From contig JAKASR010000002.1 of assembly GCA_021818955.1 (NCBI GenBank), positions 233,659 through 297,658 of the forward strand: 64,000 nt of DNA, read 5' to 3'. The notes beneath the pieces were generated by a model. The model made no database searches and was not told the origin of the DNA. It saw only the letters and a program-made list of their open reading frames with translations. Shown here piece after piece: positions 51,199-60,458 of the stretch (positions are counted from its first letter, which is position 1; the number at the start of each line of letters is the position of its first letter). The position numbers were made by a program, and so were the translations under genes. The DNA is from Acidobacteriota bacterium. GTDB lineage: Bacteria > Acidobacteriota > Terriglobia > Terriglobales > SCQP01.

Positions 51199-54100
51199 TT
51201 AACGGCTCCTCTGCCGATCGAATACTTGGGGCAAATTCTCTAAAAATGCCATAGCGGCGGGGCCAGGCCGCAGCGAGGCGGACTGGGGATGGGCGTAGAT
51301 GCCGGCATCCAGTTTGGCATCCACCTCGACCCAGAAGCGGCGGAAGGTGGCGTATTCGGCCACGGGGATAACGGACTTGAGGGTTTCCAGGCGCATATTC
51401 CATTGCAGCCGGCCGTTGGTCAACTGCGTGGTGTAGTCAAAATTGGCAAAGGGAGTATGCAGATGCAGCGCCGCGGGGGGAGTAAGGGTATAGCCGGGCG
51501 GGAGCTGCAGATCCACCGATTCGACAATCAACTGCGGCGAGCCGACATGCACCGGGGTGTGGCGGGTAGCGAGCGGGGCCATGCGCGGCACCCAAATCAG
51601 CGGCTCAAACTGGCGGGGGAGGCGGAGTCCGCCATTGGGCTGAGGAGCGGCAAAGCGCGGCGCGCGAGCATGAAAGACAATGGTCAGCGGACGGTCGTAA
51701 TGATTGGGGTTGAGGGCGCGGGCGCGGGTGACGGTCAGCCCGGGCAAATCCTGGCGCAGCATCGCCTGCATCACACCCGCCTGGCGTCCGACGATCTGCA
51801 TGGCATGGCGGTAATAGGGCGCGCTCTGCCCGACCACGGTGACTTGCGCGCGGAACTGCAGACGGCCCTTGGAATTCACGCTACCGGTGATGGTGCGGAC
51901 CATGGAATTCATTGCCGCCGGCAAGACCGGCGTAATAACCGGTTGCAGCGGAATGGCCCGAGCGGCGGGCGAGGATTGGGGATCGAGGCCATCGGCGCGC
52001 AGATCGCCGCCAACGGGAATGCGGAAGACCAGCGCATGCTGATCGAGTTCGGGCAATTCCCGCGCGCCGTTGTACTCGGCGGTGCCATCCAGATACCAGC
52101 CCAACTCGGGAACATAGACGATGGCGTGGTCGAAATCGCCAATGGCGGGGATGCGGGTGGAGACGTGGCCCAGATCGCGGGTGCGCACGAGCACGATGTC
52201 GGCGGCAATGCCGGCGCGCGCCAGCATGGCAATCAGCAATGAAGCTTTGTCTTTGCAGTCGCCAAAGCGGCGGCGGAAGACTTCGCTGACGGGATAGGGG
52301 CGGTAGCCGTGAATGCCGAATTCCAAGGCGACATAGTGGGTGTTGCGAATGACGTAGCTGTAGATCGCCTTGACCTTGGCCTGATCGTTGGGCAAGCCGC
52401 GCACCAGCCGGTCAGTGGCGCGCTGAAGATCGCCATCCATGACAAAAGTGTCGCGGATCAGGCCCTGATACCAGTGGGCAAAGGCGGTCCAATTACCGAA
52501 GGCGGAGACGATGACATAGGGAATCTGCTCGATCGAGGGCGGGCCGTTGGGTTCGCTGGTGTAGCCCGGCTGGTTGCGCAACTGCCAGCGATAGATTTTC
52601 ATGCCGTCGCGGGTTTCCACATTCGCCTGGCCGGTGAAACGCACCGCATCGGAATAGAGCGGCAAAGAGGCCGGAGACAATACCACTAATTGCTGGCGCA
52701 ACGTAGGGGCGGAAGTCTGGAACGGCTGCAGCTCGCCAAAATAGTTGCCGTAGAGCGATTCCAGGGTAGTGGGCATCATGCGATAGGCGATCTGGACATA
52801 ATCGCCGGGGCGCAGCGAGGGCATGACCACATAACGGTTGCGGACGTTGTAATAGGTTTCGTAGCCGACCGACTGGCTGACGAGGGAGTCGCCGGGAGCG
52901 GGGGCATCGGTAGTGGAACCGTCGGGGTGGTAAACGCGCGCGGCGAGATAATGCACTTCCTGGCGGCGGGGATCGTAAGTAACCGAATAGCTGGCCAGGG
53001 CTTCGGCGCCAACGCGATTGTTGACGCGAAAGATCTGCTGCACGTAGCGACCGACGTTGCCGGAGGGAAAGATGCGGATGACGGTGGTATTGGCGACGAG
53101 GCCGATGGGGCCAACCAACAGCGCGGGATGGGGGTGGCGACGCAAAGCGGCGATGGCGGCGGCAGCGGCGATGCGATAGGGGCGATAGAAGCTGGCTTCA
53201 CGATGGCCGCCCTGCAACAGATGCAGGCGGCTGGCCAGGGTGGAATTTTGGGGATCGAGCCGAAGCGCGGTCTGCCAGGCGCGGATGGCGGCGGTGGGCT
53301 GGCCGGCGGCGTATTCCAACTCGCCCTGGCGGCGCCAGAGCTTGTGTCCGTTGGGCTGGAGGCGCAGCGCGGCGGCGAGGGCTCGGCGGGCGGCGGCAAA
53401 GTTGCCTTGGCCGCCGAGAATTTCCGCCAGCATCCATTGCACCCGGCTGGTGGGGTCTTCAGCCAGCACGGTTTGAAGAGTGCGCGCGGCGGCGCGGGAA
53501 TGGCCGTTATGTAACTGTTCGTAGGCGAGCTGATGGAAGAGGGCGGGATTTTTACGATTATTGGGGAAGGCGGCCTCGGTCCAGGCCTGGGCATCGGCAT
53601 GCAGGCCGAGATGCAGCAAGGTTTGGGCGACGGGAACGGCGAGGCCATTGATAGCGGCGGCGCCCACCGCGCGCAAACGCCGTTCCAGGGCTAGCGCTTG
53701 CGGGGCGAGGCCCATGCCGGCATAGGTTTCGAGCAAGCCTAGAGCGGCATGGGGAGCGGCGAGCCATTGTTGCGGTGAGGCGGAAGCGAGTGAAGCGGCG
53801 CCGCCCCAGCGGGCTTTTAAGGCGGCGATGAAGTCGCGGCGGGCGGGCCAGAACTCGCTGCGGCTGAGTTCAATTTCTCCCCGGCGGGCGAGGGCTTCCG
53901 CATAGCCGGGGCCGGGGCCGTTTTCTAAAACGCGGCGCAAGGTGCGGTAGGCGCGTCCCTGGTTGGTATCCATCTCGGCAAAATCCAACTCGATGCGGCG
54001 CCAGCGGAGGGCGGCGGGAGCGCTCGCGGTGGGAATGGCACCGTTGGGAGCGGCCAAGGCCTCAGCCTGCTCCAAGGCGTAGTTCAGTGTATTACTGCCG

Positions 54101-55152
54101 CGATTGAAGTTGGCTTTTTGATAGAGGATCCAGGCGTAATGCTGCCAGCCGGCGGCGGTGGTGGCGGCGGCCCGCGCTATGGCGGTCAGGTCGGCGACGG
54201 CAAATTGAGGCGCCGGCTGCGCCGCCCAATCCGGGGCGGGATGCGGCCGAGCGCTGGAATGTAACGCCAGCGGGCGGCCATTGGGGGTGGTGGCGCGCAA
54301 GGCGAAAATCCAAACCTCGCTTTCGAGCTCGCCATCTTTTACCAAGACCTGGTTCCAGCCGGCGGCCAGGCGCGCTGGAATGACGTGCATATCGAAGCCA
54401 TCACCGGGGTGAATCATGGCTTCGGAAAACAACAGCTCGCCGTTGACCCACAGGCGAGTCGAGCCGCTATCGGATAAACGCAGCGCGACCTGGCGCGCGC
54501 GTGGGCTGTAGATCCAAGTGGCCAGATAAGCGGAGACCGCCTCGCGAGGGCTGAAATAGCGCCCCAGGCGGATGCGTCCGAGAGCCGCCGGCCATTCCAG
54601 GCGGCGCCAGCCGACGCTGCCGGATTTGCCGGGATAATGCGCCGCCAGATTGATGCCGCGCTCGGGGCCGACGGCTTGAGCGATGGCGTCGGGAGTGGAG
54701 TTGTCGAAGGGGCCGACCATCTGCCAATGGCGGAGCAGGCCGAGCTTGCGCCAGAGTGCCGCGGCGGCGGCGGGTTCGCCCAGGCGCTGCTGCTCGCGCG
54801 CGATCTGGTTATCGAGTTCCGCCTCGATCAGCGGCGGCTGTCCGGTGGCGGCCAGTTGCCGCCATGCCGCCAGCGCCCGGCGCGGGTCGGGCAGCCAGGG
54901 ACGCAGCTTTTCCATGCGATTCAAGGCCGCGGCGCGCGCCGGCAGGCTTCTCGCCGATTGAAAACGGCGCAACGCCGCCTCAAAGCGCACGAGGGGCGGA
55001 GCGGGGTCCGAAGCCGGCGCCGGCGGGACGGCAGGCCCGCGCGAGGCGGCTCGAACGCCTGGCGGCTGAAAAGCGGCGAATAAAAAAAAGAAGAGAAACG
55101 CTGGGACAGCGGTAAAAACTTTGCGCATTCGGGCCAAGGCCTTGTTTTTCAT
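51199..55152 (-). CDS. Giant secreted TPR protein with DUF3857 and transglutaminase domain
   Basis: 1317 residues. Signal peptide (KVFTAVPAFLFFFLFAAF), TPR half (about 80-700, for example ALRRVLENGPGPGYAEALARRGEIELSRSEFWPARRDF), DUF3857 (about 710-850: VGRYVQQIFRVNNRVGAEALA, MPSLRPGDYVQIAYRM), and a transglutaminase core: FGDCKDKASLLIAML (catalytic Cys, about residue 966), FDHAIVYV (His) and YLDGTAE (Asp). Such proteins are widespread in acidobacteria and bacteroidetes, with unknown substrates; a peptide- or protein-processing role in the periplasm is inferred. The ATG at 55152 starts the signal peptide. Confidence 0.87.
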   Translation of the reverse strand: MKNKALARMRKVFTAVPAFLFFFLFAAFQPPGVRAASRGPAVPPAPASDPAPPLVRFEAALRRFQSARSLPARAAALNRMEKLRPWLPDPRRALAAWRQLAATGQPPLIEAELDNQIAREQQRLGEPAAAAALWRKLGLLRHWQMVGPFDNSTPDAIAQAVGPERGINLAAHYPGKSGSVGWRRLEWPAALGRIRLGRYFSPREAVSAYLATWIYSPRARQVALRLSDSGSTRLWVNGELLFSEAMIHPGDGFDMHVIPARLAAGWNQVLVKDGELESEVWIFALRATTPNGRPLALHSSARPHPAPDWAAQPAPQFAVADLTAIARAAATTAAGWQHYAWILYQKANFNRGSNTLNYALEQAEALAAPNGAIPTASAPAALRWRRIELDFAEMDTNQGRAYRTLRRVLENGPGPGYAEALARRGEIELSRSEFWPARRDFIAALKARWGGAASLASASPQQWLAAPHAALGLLETYAGMGLAPQALALERRLRAVGAAAINGLAVPVAQTLLHLGLHADAQAWTEAAFPNNRKNPALFHQLAYEQLHNGHSRAAARTLQTVLAEDPTSRVQWMLAEILGGQGNFAAARRALAAALRLQPNGHKLWRRQGELEYAAGQPTAAIRAWQTALRLDPQNSTLASRLHLLQGGHREASFYRPYRIAAAAAIAALRRHPHPALLVGPIGLVANTTVIRIFPSGNVGRYVQQIFRVNNRVGAEALASYSVTYDPRRQEVHYLAARVYHPDGSTTDAPAPGDSLVSQSVGYETYYNVRNRYVVMPSLRPGDYVQIAYRMMPTTLESLYGNYFGELQPFQTSAPTLRQQLVVLSPASLPLYSDAVRFTGQANVETRDGMKIYRWQLRNQPGYTSEPNGPPSIEQIPYVIVSAFGNWTAFAHWYQGLIRDTFVMDGDLQRATDRLVRGLPNDQAKVKAIYSYVIRNTHYVALEFGIHGYRPYPVSEVFRRRFGDCKDKASLLIAMLARAGIAADIVLVRTRDLGHVSTRIPAIGDFDHAIVYVPELGWYLDGTAEYNGARELPELDQHALVFRIPVGGDLRADGLDPQSSPAARAIPLQPVITPVLPAAMNSMVRTITGSVNSKGRLQFRAQVTVVGQSAPYYRHAMQIVGRQAGVMQAMLRQDLPGLTVTRARALNPNHYDRPLTIVFHARAPRFAAPQPNGGLRLPRQFEPLIWVPRMAPLATRHTPVHVGSPQLIVESVDLQLPPGYTLTPPAALHLHTPFANFDYTTQLTNGRLQWNMRLETLKSVIPVAEYATFRRFWVEVDAKLDAGIYAHPQSASLRPGPAAMAFLENLPQVFDRQRSR

Positions 55153-55341
55153 TATAGCTGGCAGATTGAAAGGGAACGCAAGGGATGGGGGAAGCAATGG
55201 GCGCCGGCTGCGCCGCGCGTAGAGAATTTATCCAGACGCCCACCTATGACGACGCTTTCTACAGAAGGAAAAAGAACTGAAGATTCAATTGAAAAAATGC
55301 CAAAAGGGAGCAGTGGGCATGCAAAACCCTAAACTATACGC

Positions 55342-55851
55342 ATGGCGAAGATCAGCGCAGGGCTGCTGATGTACCGCCGGCGAGGCGGGGCGGCGGAAGT
55401 CCTGTTAATTCACCTGGGCGGGCCGTTTTGGGCGCGGAAGGACGAGGGCGCCTGGTTTATTCCCAAAGGCGAAATCGAGTCCGGGGAAGACCTGCTCGCC
55501 GGAGCGCGACGCGAATTCGAAGAAGAAACGGGCTTTGCCACCCCGGCAGTGGATGGCGGCTCGCCCTCCCCGGGGGGAGAAGCCGGCTCATCTTCTATAT
55601 ATATGCCGCTGGGCGAGACGCGGCGGTGCGGCGGCAAGACGATGGTGGTATTTGCCTTTGCCGGCGATTGCGACCCCGCCCAGGCGCACAGCAATACATT
55701 TGAAATGGAATGGCCGCCGCGTTCCGGACGGCGACAGGAATTTCCGGAAGCCGACCGCGCGGGGTGGTATGCGCCGGCCGAGGCGGAGAGGAAAATCCAT
55801 CCCGGCGAGCGCATTTTTCTGGAGCGGCTGGCGGTCGCTATTGCACGGTGA
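55342..55851 (+). CDS. NUDIX hydrolase (COG4119-like)
   Basis: 169 residues. The NUDIX box [22 protein letters not shown] (G-x5-E-x7-RE-x2-EE-x-G) is intact, and the opening AKISAGLLMYRRRGGAAEVLLIHLGGPFWARKDEGAWFIPKGE is that of COG4119 NTP pyrophosphohydrolases. It hydrolyses nucleoside diphosphates linked to another moiety, but the substrate is not readable. The start ATG has no Shine-Dalgarno; TATACG lies a few bases before it. The stop overlaps the convergent gene end by 14 bp. Confidence 0.9.
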   Translation: MAKISAGLLMYRRRGGAAEVLLIHLGGPFWARKDEGAWFIPKGEIESGEDLLAGARREFEEETGFATPAVDGGSPSPGGEAGSSSIYMPLGETRRCGGKTMVVFAFAGDCDPAQAHSNTFEMEWPPRSGRRQEFPEADRAGWYAPAEAERKIHPGERIFLERLAVAIAR

Positions 55852-58800
55852 GTGATAGCGAAGTCGAGCGCGAAATCGAGCTATTGGCAGCGGTGACGGT
55901 TAAGGTGTAGGTGCCCGCGGGGGTACCTGCCGGCGCCGACGGAGTGGACGCGGTTGTGCCGCCGCCGCAACCCGCAAGCGAGAGCGCCAGCAAAGCGCCG
56001 GCGCAAAGTGCCAGCCAACGGCGCTTGCGGTCCGCCAGCCAAGCCAAGCCGAGCGCGCAAGCCAGGGCGCCCAGAGCGTAGAACATCCAGGGCAGACGCG
56101 GGGGCACGAGCGGGAAGGCCGGCGGGAGCAGGCTACGGGCGGTGGTGGATACGCTGACGGCGATGCTGGTGGCGGAATTGGAGAGCGTTACCGAGGCCGG
56201 ACTGGCGGTGCAAGTGGCTTGGGTGGGAGCTCCGGTGCAGCTCACCGTAACCGTGCCGCTCAAGCCGCCCTCGGGGGTGAGAGCGAGGTTATATGTGGCC
56301 GTACTGCCGGCGGTAACGGTGGCCGAACTGGAAGCGCCGCTGGCGGGACCGAATTGCAGATCCTGGCCGGTACCGCTCAAGCTGACGGATTGCGGGCTGT
56401 TGGCGGCGTTATCGGTGATGGTTAAGGTTCCGCTGCGGGTACCGCTGGCCGAGGGCGTGAACGTGACCGAGATGGAACAGTTGGCGCCGGCAGCCAGGCT
56501 GGAGCCGCAGGTGCTGGTTTGGGCAAAATCTCCGCTAATGCCAATGCCGCCGATGGTCAGCGTGGCCGAGCCGGGGTTGGACAAAGTGATCGTTTGCGCG
56601 GCGCTCGTGGTGGAAACTATCTGGCCGGAAAAACTCAGGCTGGCGGGAGACACACCGGCCAAGGGCGCGGCGAGGGTGGCGGTGCCGCTCAAGCTCACCG
56701 ATTGCGGACTGCCGGAAGCGTTATCGGTAATTGTCAACGCGCCGGTGCGCGCGCCCGTAGCGGTTGGAGTGAAAGTTACCGAGATGGCGCAATTGGCGCC
56801 AGCGGCCACACTGGAGTTGCAGGTATTGGTTTCGGCGAAATCACCACTAGCGGCAATCGAGGTGATCGACAAGGAAGCGGTGCCGGTATTGGTCAAGGTC
56901 ACGGTTTGAGCGGCACTGGTAATGCCGGTGGGCTGGGAGGCGAAGGTCAAAGCGGCGGGCGAGAGCGCGACCAGGGGCGCGCTCGCGGGCAGGGGCGCGA
57001 TGGACCAAACGCCGCGGCCATGAGTGGCGGCCAGCAATTGATAGGATCCGGTGTTGTCGAAGGCTAACTGGAGGATGGCGGTATTGGGCAGGCCGGAGCC
57101 AAGCTGTTTCCAGGTTTCGGCCGCGCCGGCGGCGCCGCCATCGGTGGCGACAAAGACGCCGACATCGGTGGCGACATAGATGTTCTCCGCCGCCTGCGGA
57201 TCGATGGCCACCCAGTTGGCGGGCGCATCAGGCAAGTTGCCGGTAATGTCGACCCAGTTGGCTCCGCCATCGGTGGTCATCAACACATGGCTGCCGCCGA
57301 AGCCCTGCAGGGCGAGGTAGGCGATCTGCGGATTGGTGGGATGAACGGAGATCGAGCTGATCGGGCCAAAAGCGAGCGAGAGGCCGGAATTCACAAAACT
57401 ATATGTAGTCCAAGTCGGCGAGCTGCTCAGGGCATTGGCGGTGTACATCACGGAAATAGAACTATCACTGGTAAAGCCGGCGGCAGCATAAATGTAATTG
57501 GCGTTGCCGGGCGCGCTGGCCACGGCGGTGATGCAATCGTAACTATACTGCGCGCAACCGGCATTCATTACCGGGCTGATGGCGCTCCAGCCCGTATTGA
57601 TGGAGGCGGGCATGGCTGGGCCGCGATAGACGGCATCGCCGCCGAACAGCATAGTGGAGTTATCCGCAGGCTCAAGCTGATACGGGGCAATGAACTGGGA
57701 ATTTGGGGGCAAATTTAAAATGGGGTTATACCCGCCGGAGCAACCGGACGAGTAATACACATCGGCATGGGTGTAAGAGAAAAAGCAGTCGCCGGCCGTG
57801 TCGAAGGCGCTGTTGCCTCCATCCCCCCCGAAAAATTCCTTCCAGCCCACCGAACCGGTGGTGTATTCGGTGCCATTGTCCTGGGTGCCACCCATGATTT
57901 CGCCGGCTATCCGGGGATTGCCGGCGATGCTATAGAACTGTAGCGCACTGAGCGAGGCATTGAGATCGCTCCAAACCGCGCCGGAGTCGGTCGAGGACCA
58001 GACGCCGCCATCGTTGCCGACGAACCAGGTGGTGTTACCGCCCACGGTTTCGGTGGCGAACGCATGCTGATCGGGATGCACGATGCCGTTGGTATAGGAG
58101 TTGGTGAGATTGCTCCAGGTGGTGCTGGTGCTATTCACGCTGGAAGCCTGCCAGGCATCAATGCCGCCGACTAATAAAGAAGAAGCATTGGGCGGTGCGG
58201 CGATCCAAATGTCGTAATAACCCTGATGATTGGAGCCAAATAAGCCGGCGGGCGCGGCCAGCGGAACCCAGGTCGTTCCGCCATCACTGGACATCGAAAG
58301 GCCGGTATCGCAACCGGTGGTCTGTCCGCTACTACAGGCCACGCCCACGGACAAATTTCCGGAACTGTCGCTGGTGAGGGCATAAAGCACGCCGGCACGA
58401 TCGGCCAAGGCCACCCGCCCGACCGAACCGGTGCCGCTGGGCATGGGGCCGTTAATTTGGGTCCAGGAATTGCCCTGGTCGGTGGATTTATACATCGTGC
58501 CGGAGATGACGGTGTAATACGTTTTGCTGCCGGGGTCATAGACCAGGCTGTCGCAATTATCTCCGCTCCCACCAAACGCTTGAGTCCAGGTTGCGCCGCC
58601 GTCGAGGGAGCGATAGACGCCGCCGAAACGATAAGTTCCATTGGTATTAAAGAGAACCGAGGACGACGTGGTGTGAAAGTTAGTTGCATTGCTGGCGGCC
58701 GCAAGCACGATCGAGGGATTGACGGGATCGACCAGGATGGCACTCCAACCCATGCCGATAAACTGCAGCGGGCAGGTGACGCTTTGGCAGGTATCGTCCT

Positions 58801-59428
58801 GGGTAATCAACGACCAGGTCTGGCCGCCATCGGTGGAACGCAGGATGCCCATGCCGTAATAGGAGTCGCCCGAATCGTTGGGCTCACCGGTGCCCACCAG
58901 GATGGTGCTGGGCGAGGTCCCGGGAATTACTGCGATGGCGCCCACCGATAAGGACTGGGTGGGATCGCTGATCGGGGTAAAAGTGGGGTTGGCACTGAGG
59001 GCGTTAGTGGATTTCCAGACGCCTCCGTAAGCGGTGCCGACATAGACGGTGTTGCCGGTCGCATCGTTGGGATCGAGGGCAATGGCCGTGACCCGGCCAC
59101 CGACATAGCCGTAATAGCTATCCAGTTCGGGTGCGGGGCCGAGAAAGCTCCAACTGCCGCTGGTGACGACGGGAGCGGCGCCCAGGCGCGATGCGCCGTC
59201 GCGAGGCCGCGCGATGGGGTAGGGCGCAAAGGGAATTTGGCCGCGCTGGCGCAAGGCCCGATAAAGATGAATGGCGGGCGGCAGATTATCAAAGGACTGG
59301 CGGGCGCGCAGGAAAAATTCCTGGCGCTCGCGCCGGTGATCAGCGGGGCGTGTAGCGCGGCCGGTTGGCGCTTGTGACCATACTAAGCCCGCCGACAGGA
59401 TTAATTCCCAGAAGAAAATGCGTCGCAT
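55838..59428 (-). CDS. Secreted BNR-propeller protein with choice-of-anchor (Ig-like) repeats
   Basis: 1196 residues. Signal peptide MRRIFFWELILSAGLVW; BNR/Asp-box propeller (about 70-840: SLDGGATW, STDQGNSW, SSDGGTTW, TTDGGANW); two choice-of-anchor D Ig modules (about 845-1040: LTFASQPTG, TLTNTGTASLSITSI, LSFSGQIVS); then a Pro/Thr-rich linker, a membrane segment (PWMFYALGALACALGLAWLA) and a cell-surface-like tail. It is likely exposed at the cell surface. Starts at 59503 and 59428 are both possible; the latter starts the signal peptide directly. A role in adhesion or polymer binding is inferred. Confidence 0.82.
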   Translation of the reverse strand: MRRIFFWELILSAGLVWSQAPTGRATRPADHRRERQEFFLRARQSFDNLPPAIHLYRALRQRGQIPFAPYPIARPRDGASRLGAAPVVTSGSWSFLGPAPELDSYYGYVGGRVTAIALDPNDATGNTVYVGTAYGGVWKSTNALSANPTFTPISDPTQSLSVGAIAVIPGTSPSTILVGTGEPNDSGDSYYGMGILRSTDGGQTWSLITQDDTCQSVTCPLQFIGMGWSAILVDPVNPSIVLAAASNATNFHTTSSSVLFNTNGTYRFGGVYRSLDGGATWTQAFGGSGDNCDSLVYDPGSKTYYTVISGTMYKSTDQGNSWTQINGPMPSGTGSVGRVALADRAGVLYALTSDSSGNLSVGVACSSGQTTGCDTGLSMSSDGGTTWVPLAAPAGLFGSNHQGYYDIWIAAPPNASSLLVGGIDAWQASSVNSTSTTWSNLTNSYTNGIVHPDQHAFATETVGGNTTWFVGNDGGVWSSTDSGAVWSDLNASLSALQFYSIAGNPRIAGEIMGGTQDNGTEYTTGSVGWKEFFGGDGGNSAFDTAGDCFFSYTHADVYYSSGCSGGYNPILNLPPNSQFIAPYQLEPADNSTMLFGGDAVYRGPAMPASINTGWSAISPVMNAGCAQYSYDCITAVASAPGNANYIYAAAGFTSDSSISVMYTANALSSSPTWTTYSFVNSGLSLAFGPISSISVHPTNPQIAYLALQGFGGSHVLMTTDGGANWVDITGNLPDAPANWVAIDPQAAENIYVATDVGVFVATDGGAAGAAETWKQLGSGLPNTAILQLAFDNTGSYQLLAATHGRGVWSIAPLPASAPLVALSPAALTFASQPTGITSAAQTVTLTNTGTASLSITSIAASGDFAETNTCNSSVAAGANCAISVTFTPTATGARTGALTITDNASGSPQSVSLSGTATLAAPLAGVSPASLSFSGQIVSTTSAAQTITLSNPGSATLTIGGIGISGDFAQTSTCGSSLAAGANCSISVTFTPSASGTRSGTLTITDNAANSPQSVSLSGTGQDLQFGPASGASSSATVTAGSTATYNLALTPEGGLSGTVTVSCTGAPTQATCTASPASVTLSNSATSIAVSVSTTARSLLPPAFPLVPPRLPWMFYALGALACALGLAWLADRKRRWLALCAGALLALSLAGCGGGTTASTPSAPAGTPAGTYTLTVTAANSSISRSTSLSLTVQ

Positions 59429-59530
59429 TCCGAGTTTCACGAGACGATAACCTCTGATTGAGAGCTGGCGAGATATTATCCACTTACGGTCGATTCCAAA
59501 CAAGCCTTTTTTTGTCGAACTGTCGAACTA

Positions 59531-59592
59531 AGGCGGCTCAGCCGCACAGTTCCGCCGGAAGTCGCTCGGGACCTAAAAAGAAATTCCGCGCG
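59531..59592. repeat. Degenerate partial match to the dispersed repeat (copy 7, tentative)
   Basis: GGCGGCTCAGCCGC (end-like) followed by CGGGACCTAAAAAGAAATTCC, which resembles CGGGACCTAAAAGGAACCCC of copy 5. Similarity is patchy and could be chance. A direct repeat GTCGAACT x2 precedes it (59513-59528). Confidence 0.35.
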
Positions 59593-59658
59593 AACCCGGC
59601 CGGCGAGCATTACTTTGTAAACATCATTATAATTATGGCCACCCAGCCTCTCACTACG

Positions 59659-60129
59659 ATGAAGCCACAACTACTATCATTGACATTTATTTTTCTTGGC
59701 AGCGCCGGCATGGCCGTCGGCTGCCATCGGAGGGCGCCGATCACGCAGATCAAGCCGCAACTCGCCCCAACCGCGGCGGCCCGACCCGCCTCGCCGCCCG
59801 CCCAGACGAAAAAAGCTCCGCAGACCAAGCCGGCCACACAGGCAACGCTGCGGCGCGAACGGCAGGCGGCGGTGCACGGCTCCCCGCAGGCAGCTTACCG
59901 GCTGGGCGAGTATTATGCTTCCCGCGATCGGTTACGCGCCTACAAATGGTTTTTACTCGCCAAAGCCAGGCTAGTCGGCACCAATCCGATTTACTGGATG
60001 GTTTCCCGGAAATTAAATGAACTCAGGCAGCATATGACGCCAGAACAAGTAGCGCAGGCCATCGCCGCCGCGCGGAAAATCAATCCAGATGCCGGGCCGC
60101 GGCTGCGCAAAAAACCAGCTACCAGATGA
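59659..60129 (+). CDS. Sel1-repeat lipoprotein
   Basis: 156 residues. The signal MKPQLLSLTFIFLGSAGMAVGC ends in a lipobox-type Cys. A Pro/Lys-rich linker (about 28-60) precedes one Sel1-type helical pair (HGSPQAAYRLGEYYASRDRLRAYKWFLLAKARL, about 76-108) and a further helix. A TATAAT at 59628-59633 places a transcription start just upstream, making the ATG at 59659 (and not 59635) the likely start. The lipid anchor and Sel1 unit suggest an envelope scaffold. Confidence 0.65.
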   Translation: MKPQLLSLTFIFLGSAGMAVGCHRRAPITQIKPQLAPTAAARPASPPAQTKKAPQTKPATQATLRRERQAAVHGSPQAAYRLGEYYASRDRLRAYKWFLLAKARLVGTNPIYWMVSRKLNELRQHMTPEQVAQAIAAARKINPDAGPRLRKKPATR

Positions 60130-60140
60130 AGGGGAAAAGG

Positions 60141-60333
60141 CGGCGGCACGGCCGCTTTTACTTTTAGGCGCTGACGCTTTCGCAAAGGTCCGGCCGAAAC
60201 CGGACACATTGCGAATACTCATGGATGTCGAAAGTTTATTGTCGTTGATAGGCGCGGGACCTAAAAGGAACCCCGCGCTTCGGCCTGCGATTTCGGACGA
60301 AAACTGCTGTCCGACTCGGCCGTTAACGCTTTC
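60141..60333 (-). repeat. Dispersed intergenic repeat, copy 5 (best preserved)
   Basis: About 193 bp between the Sel1 lipoprotein and the GH39 gene. On the + strand it begins GGCGGCACGGCCGCTTTTAC and ends ACTCGGCCGTTAACGCTTTC. Three stems are perfect: TTCGCAA/TTGCGAA enclosing GTCCGG/CCGGAC (60179-60215), GCGCGGG/CCCGCGC (60252-60278) and TCGGAC/GTCCGA (60293-60314). It has no inserted palindrome. Confidence 0.85.
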
Positions 60334-60458
60334 GGTAAAGGCGGATATCAGCGGCCAACTGCCAACTGCCAACTGCCAGGCCATGCCTCCCGCCGTTCAT
60401 CCAGAGCAATAAATTGCGGCTGATTTACACTACGGAATGGGATGAAGGTGAGGGCTTT

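Noticed and set aside
56142-56909. 255-residue + strand frame inside the BNR/anchor gene
   Set aside because: It is antisense to the choice-of-anchor repeats and mirrors their periodicity; no ribosome site or domain.
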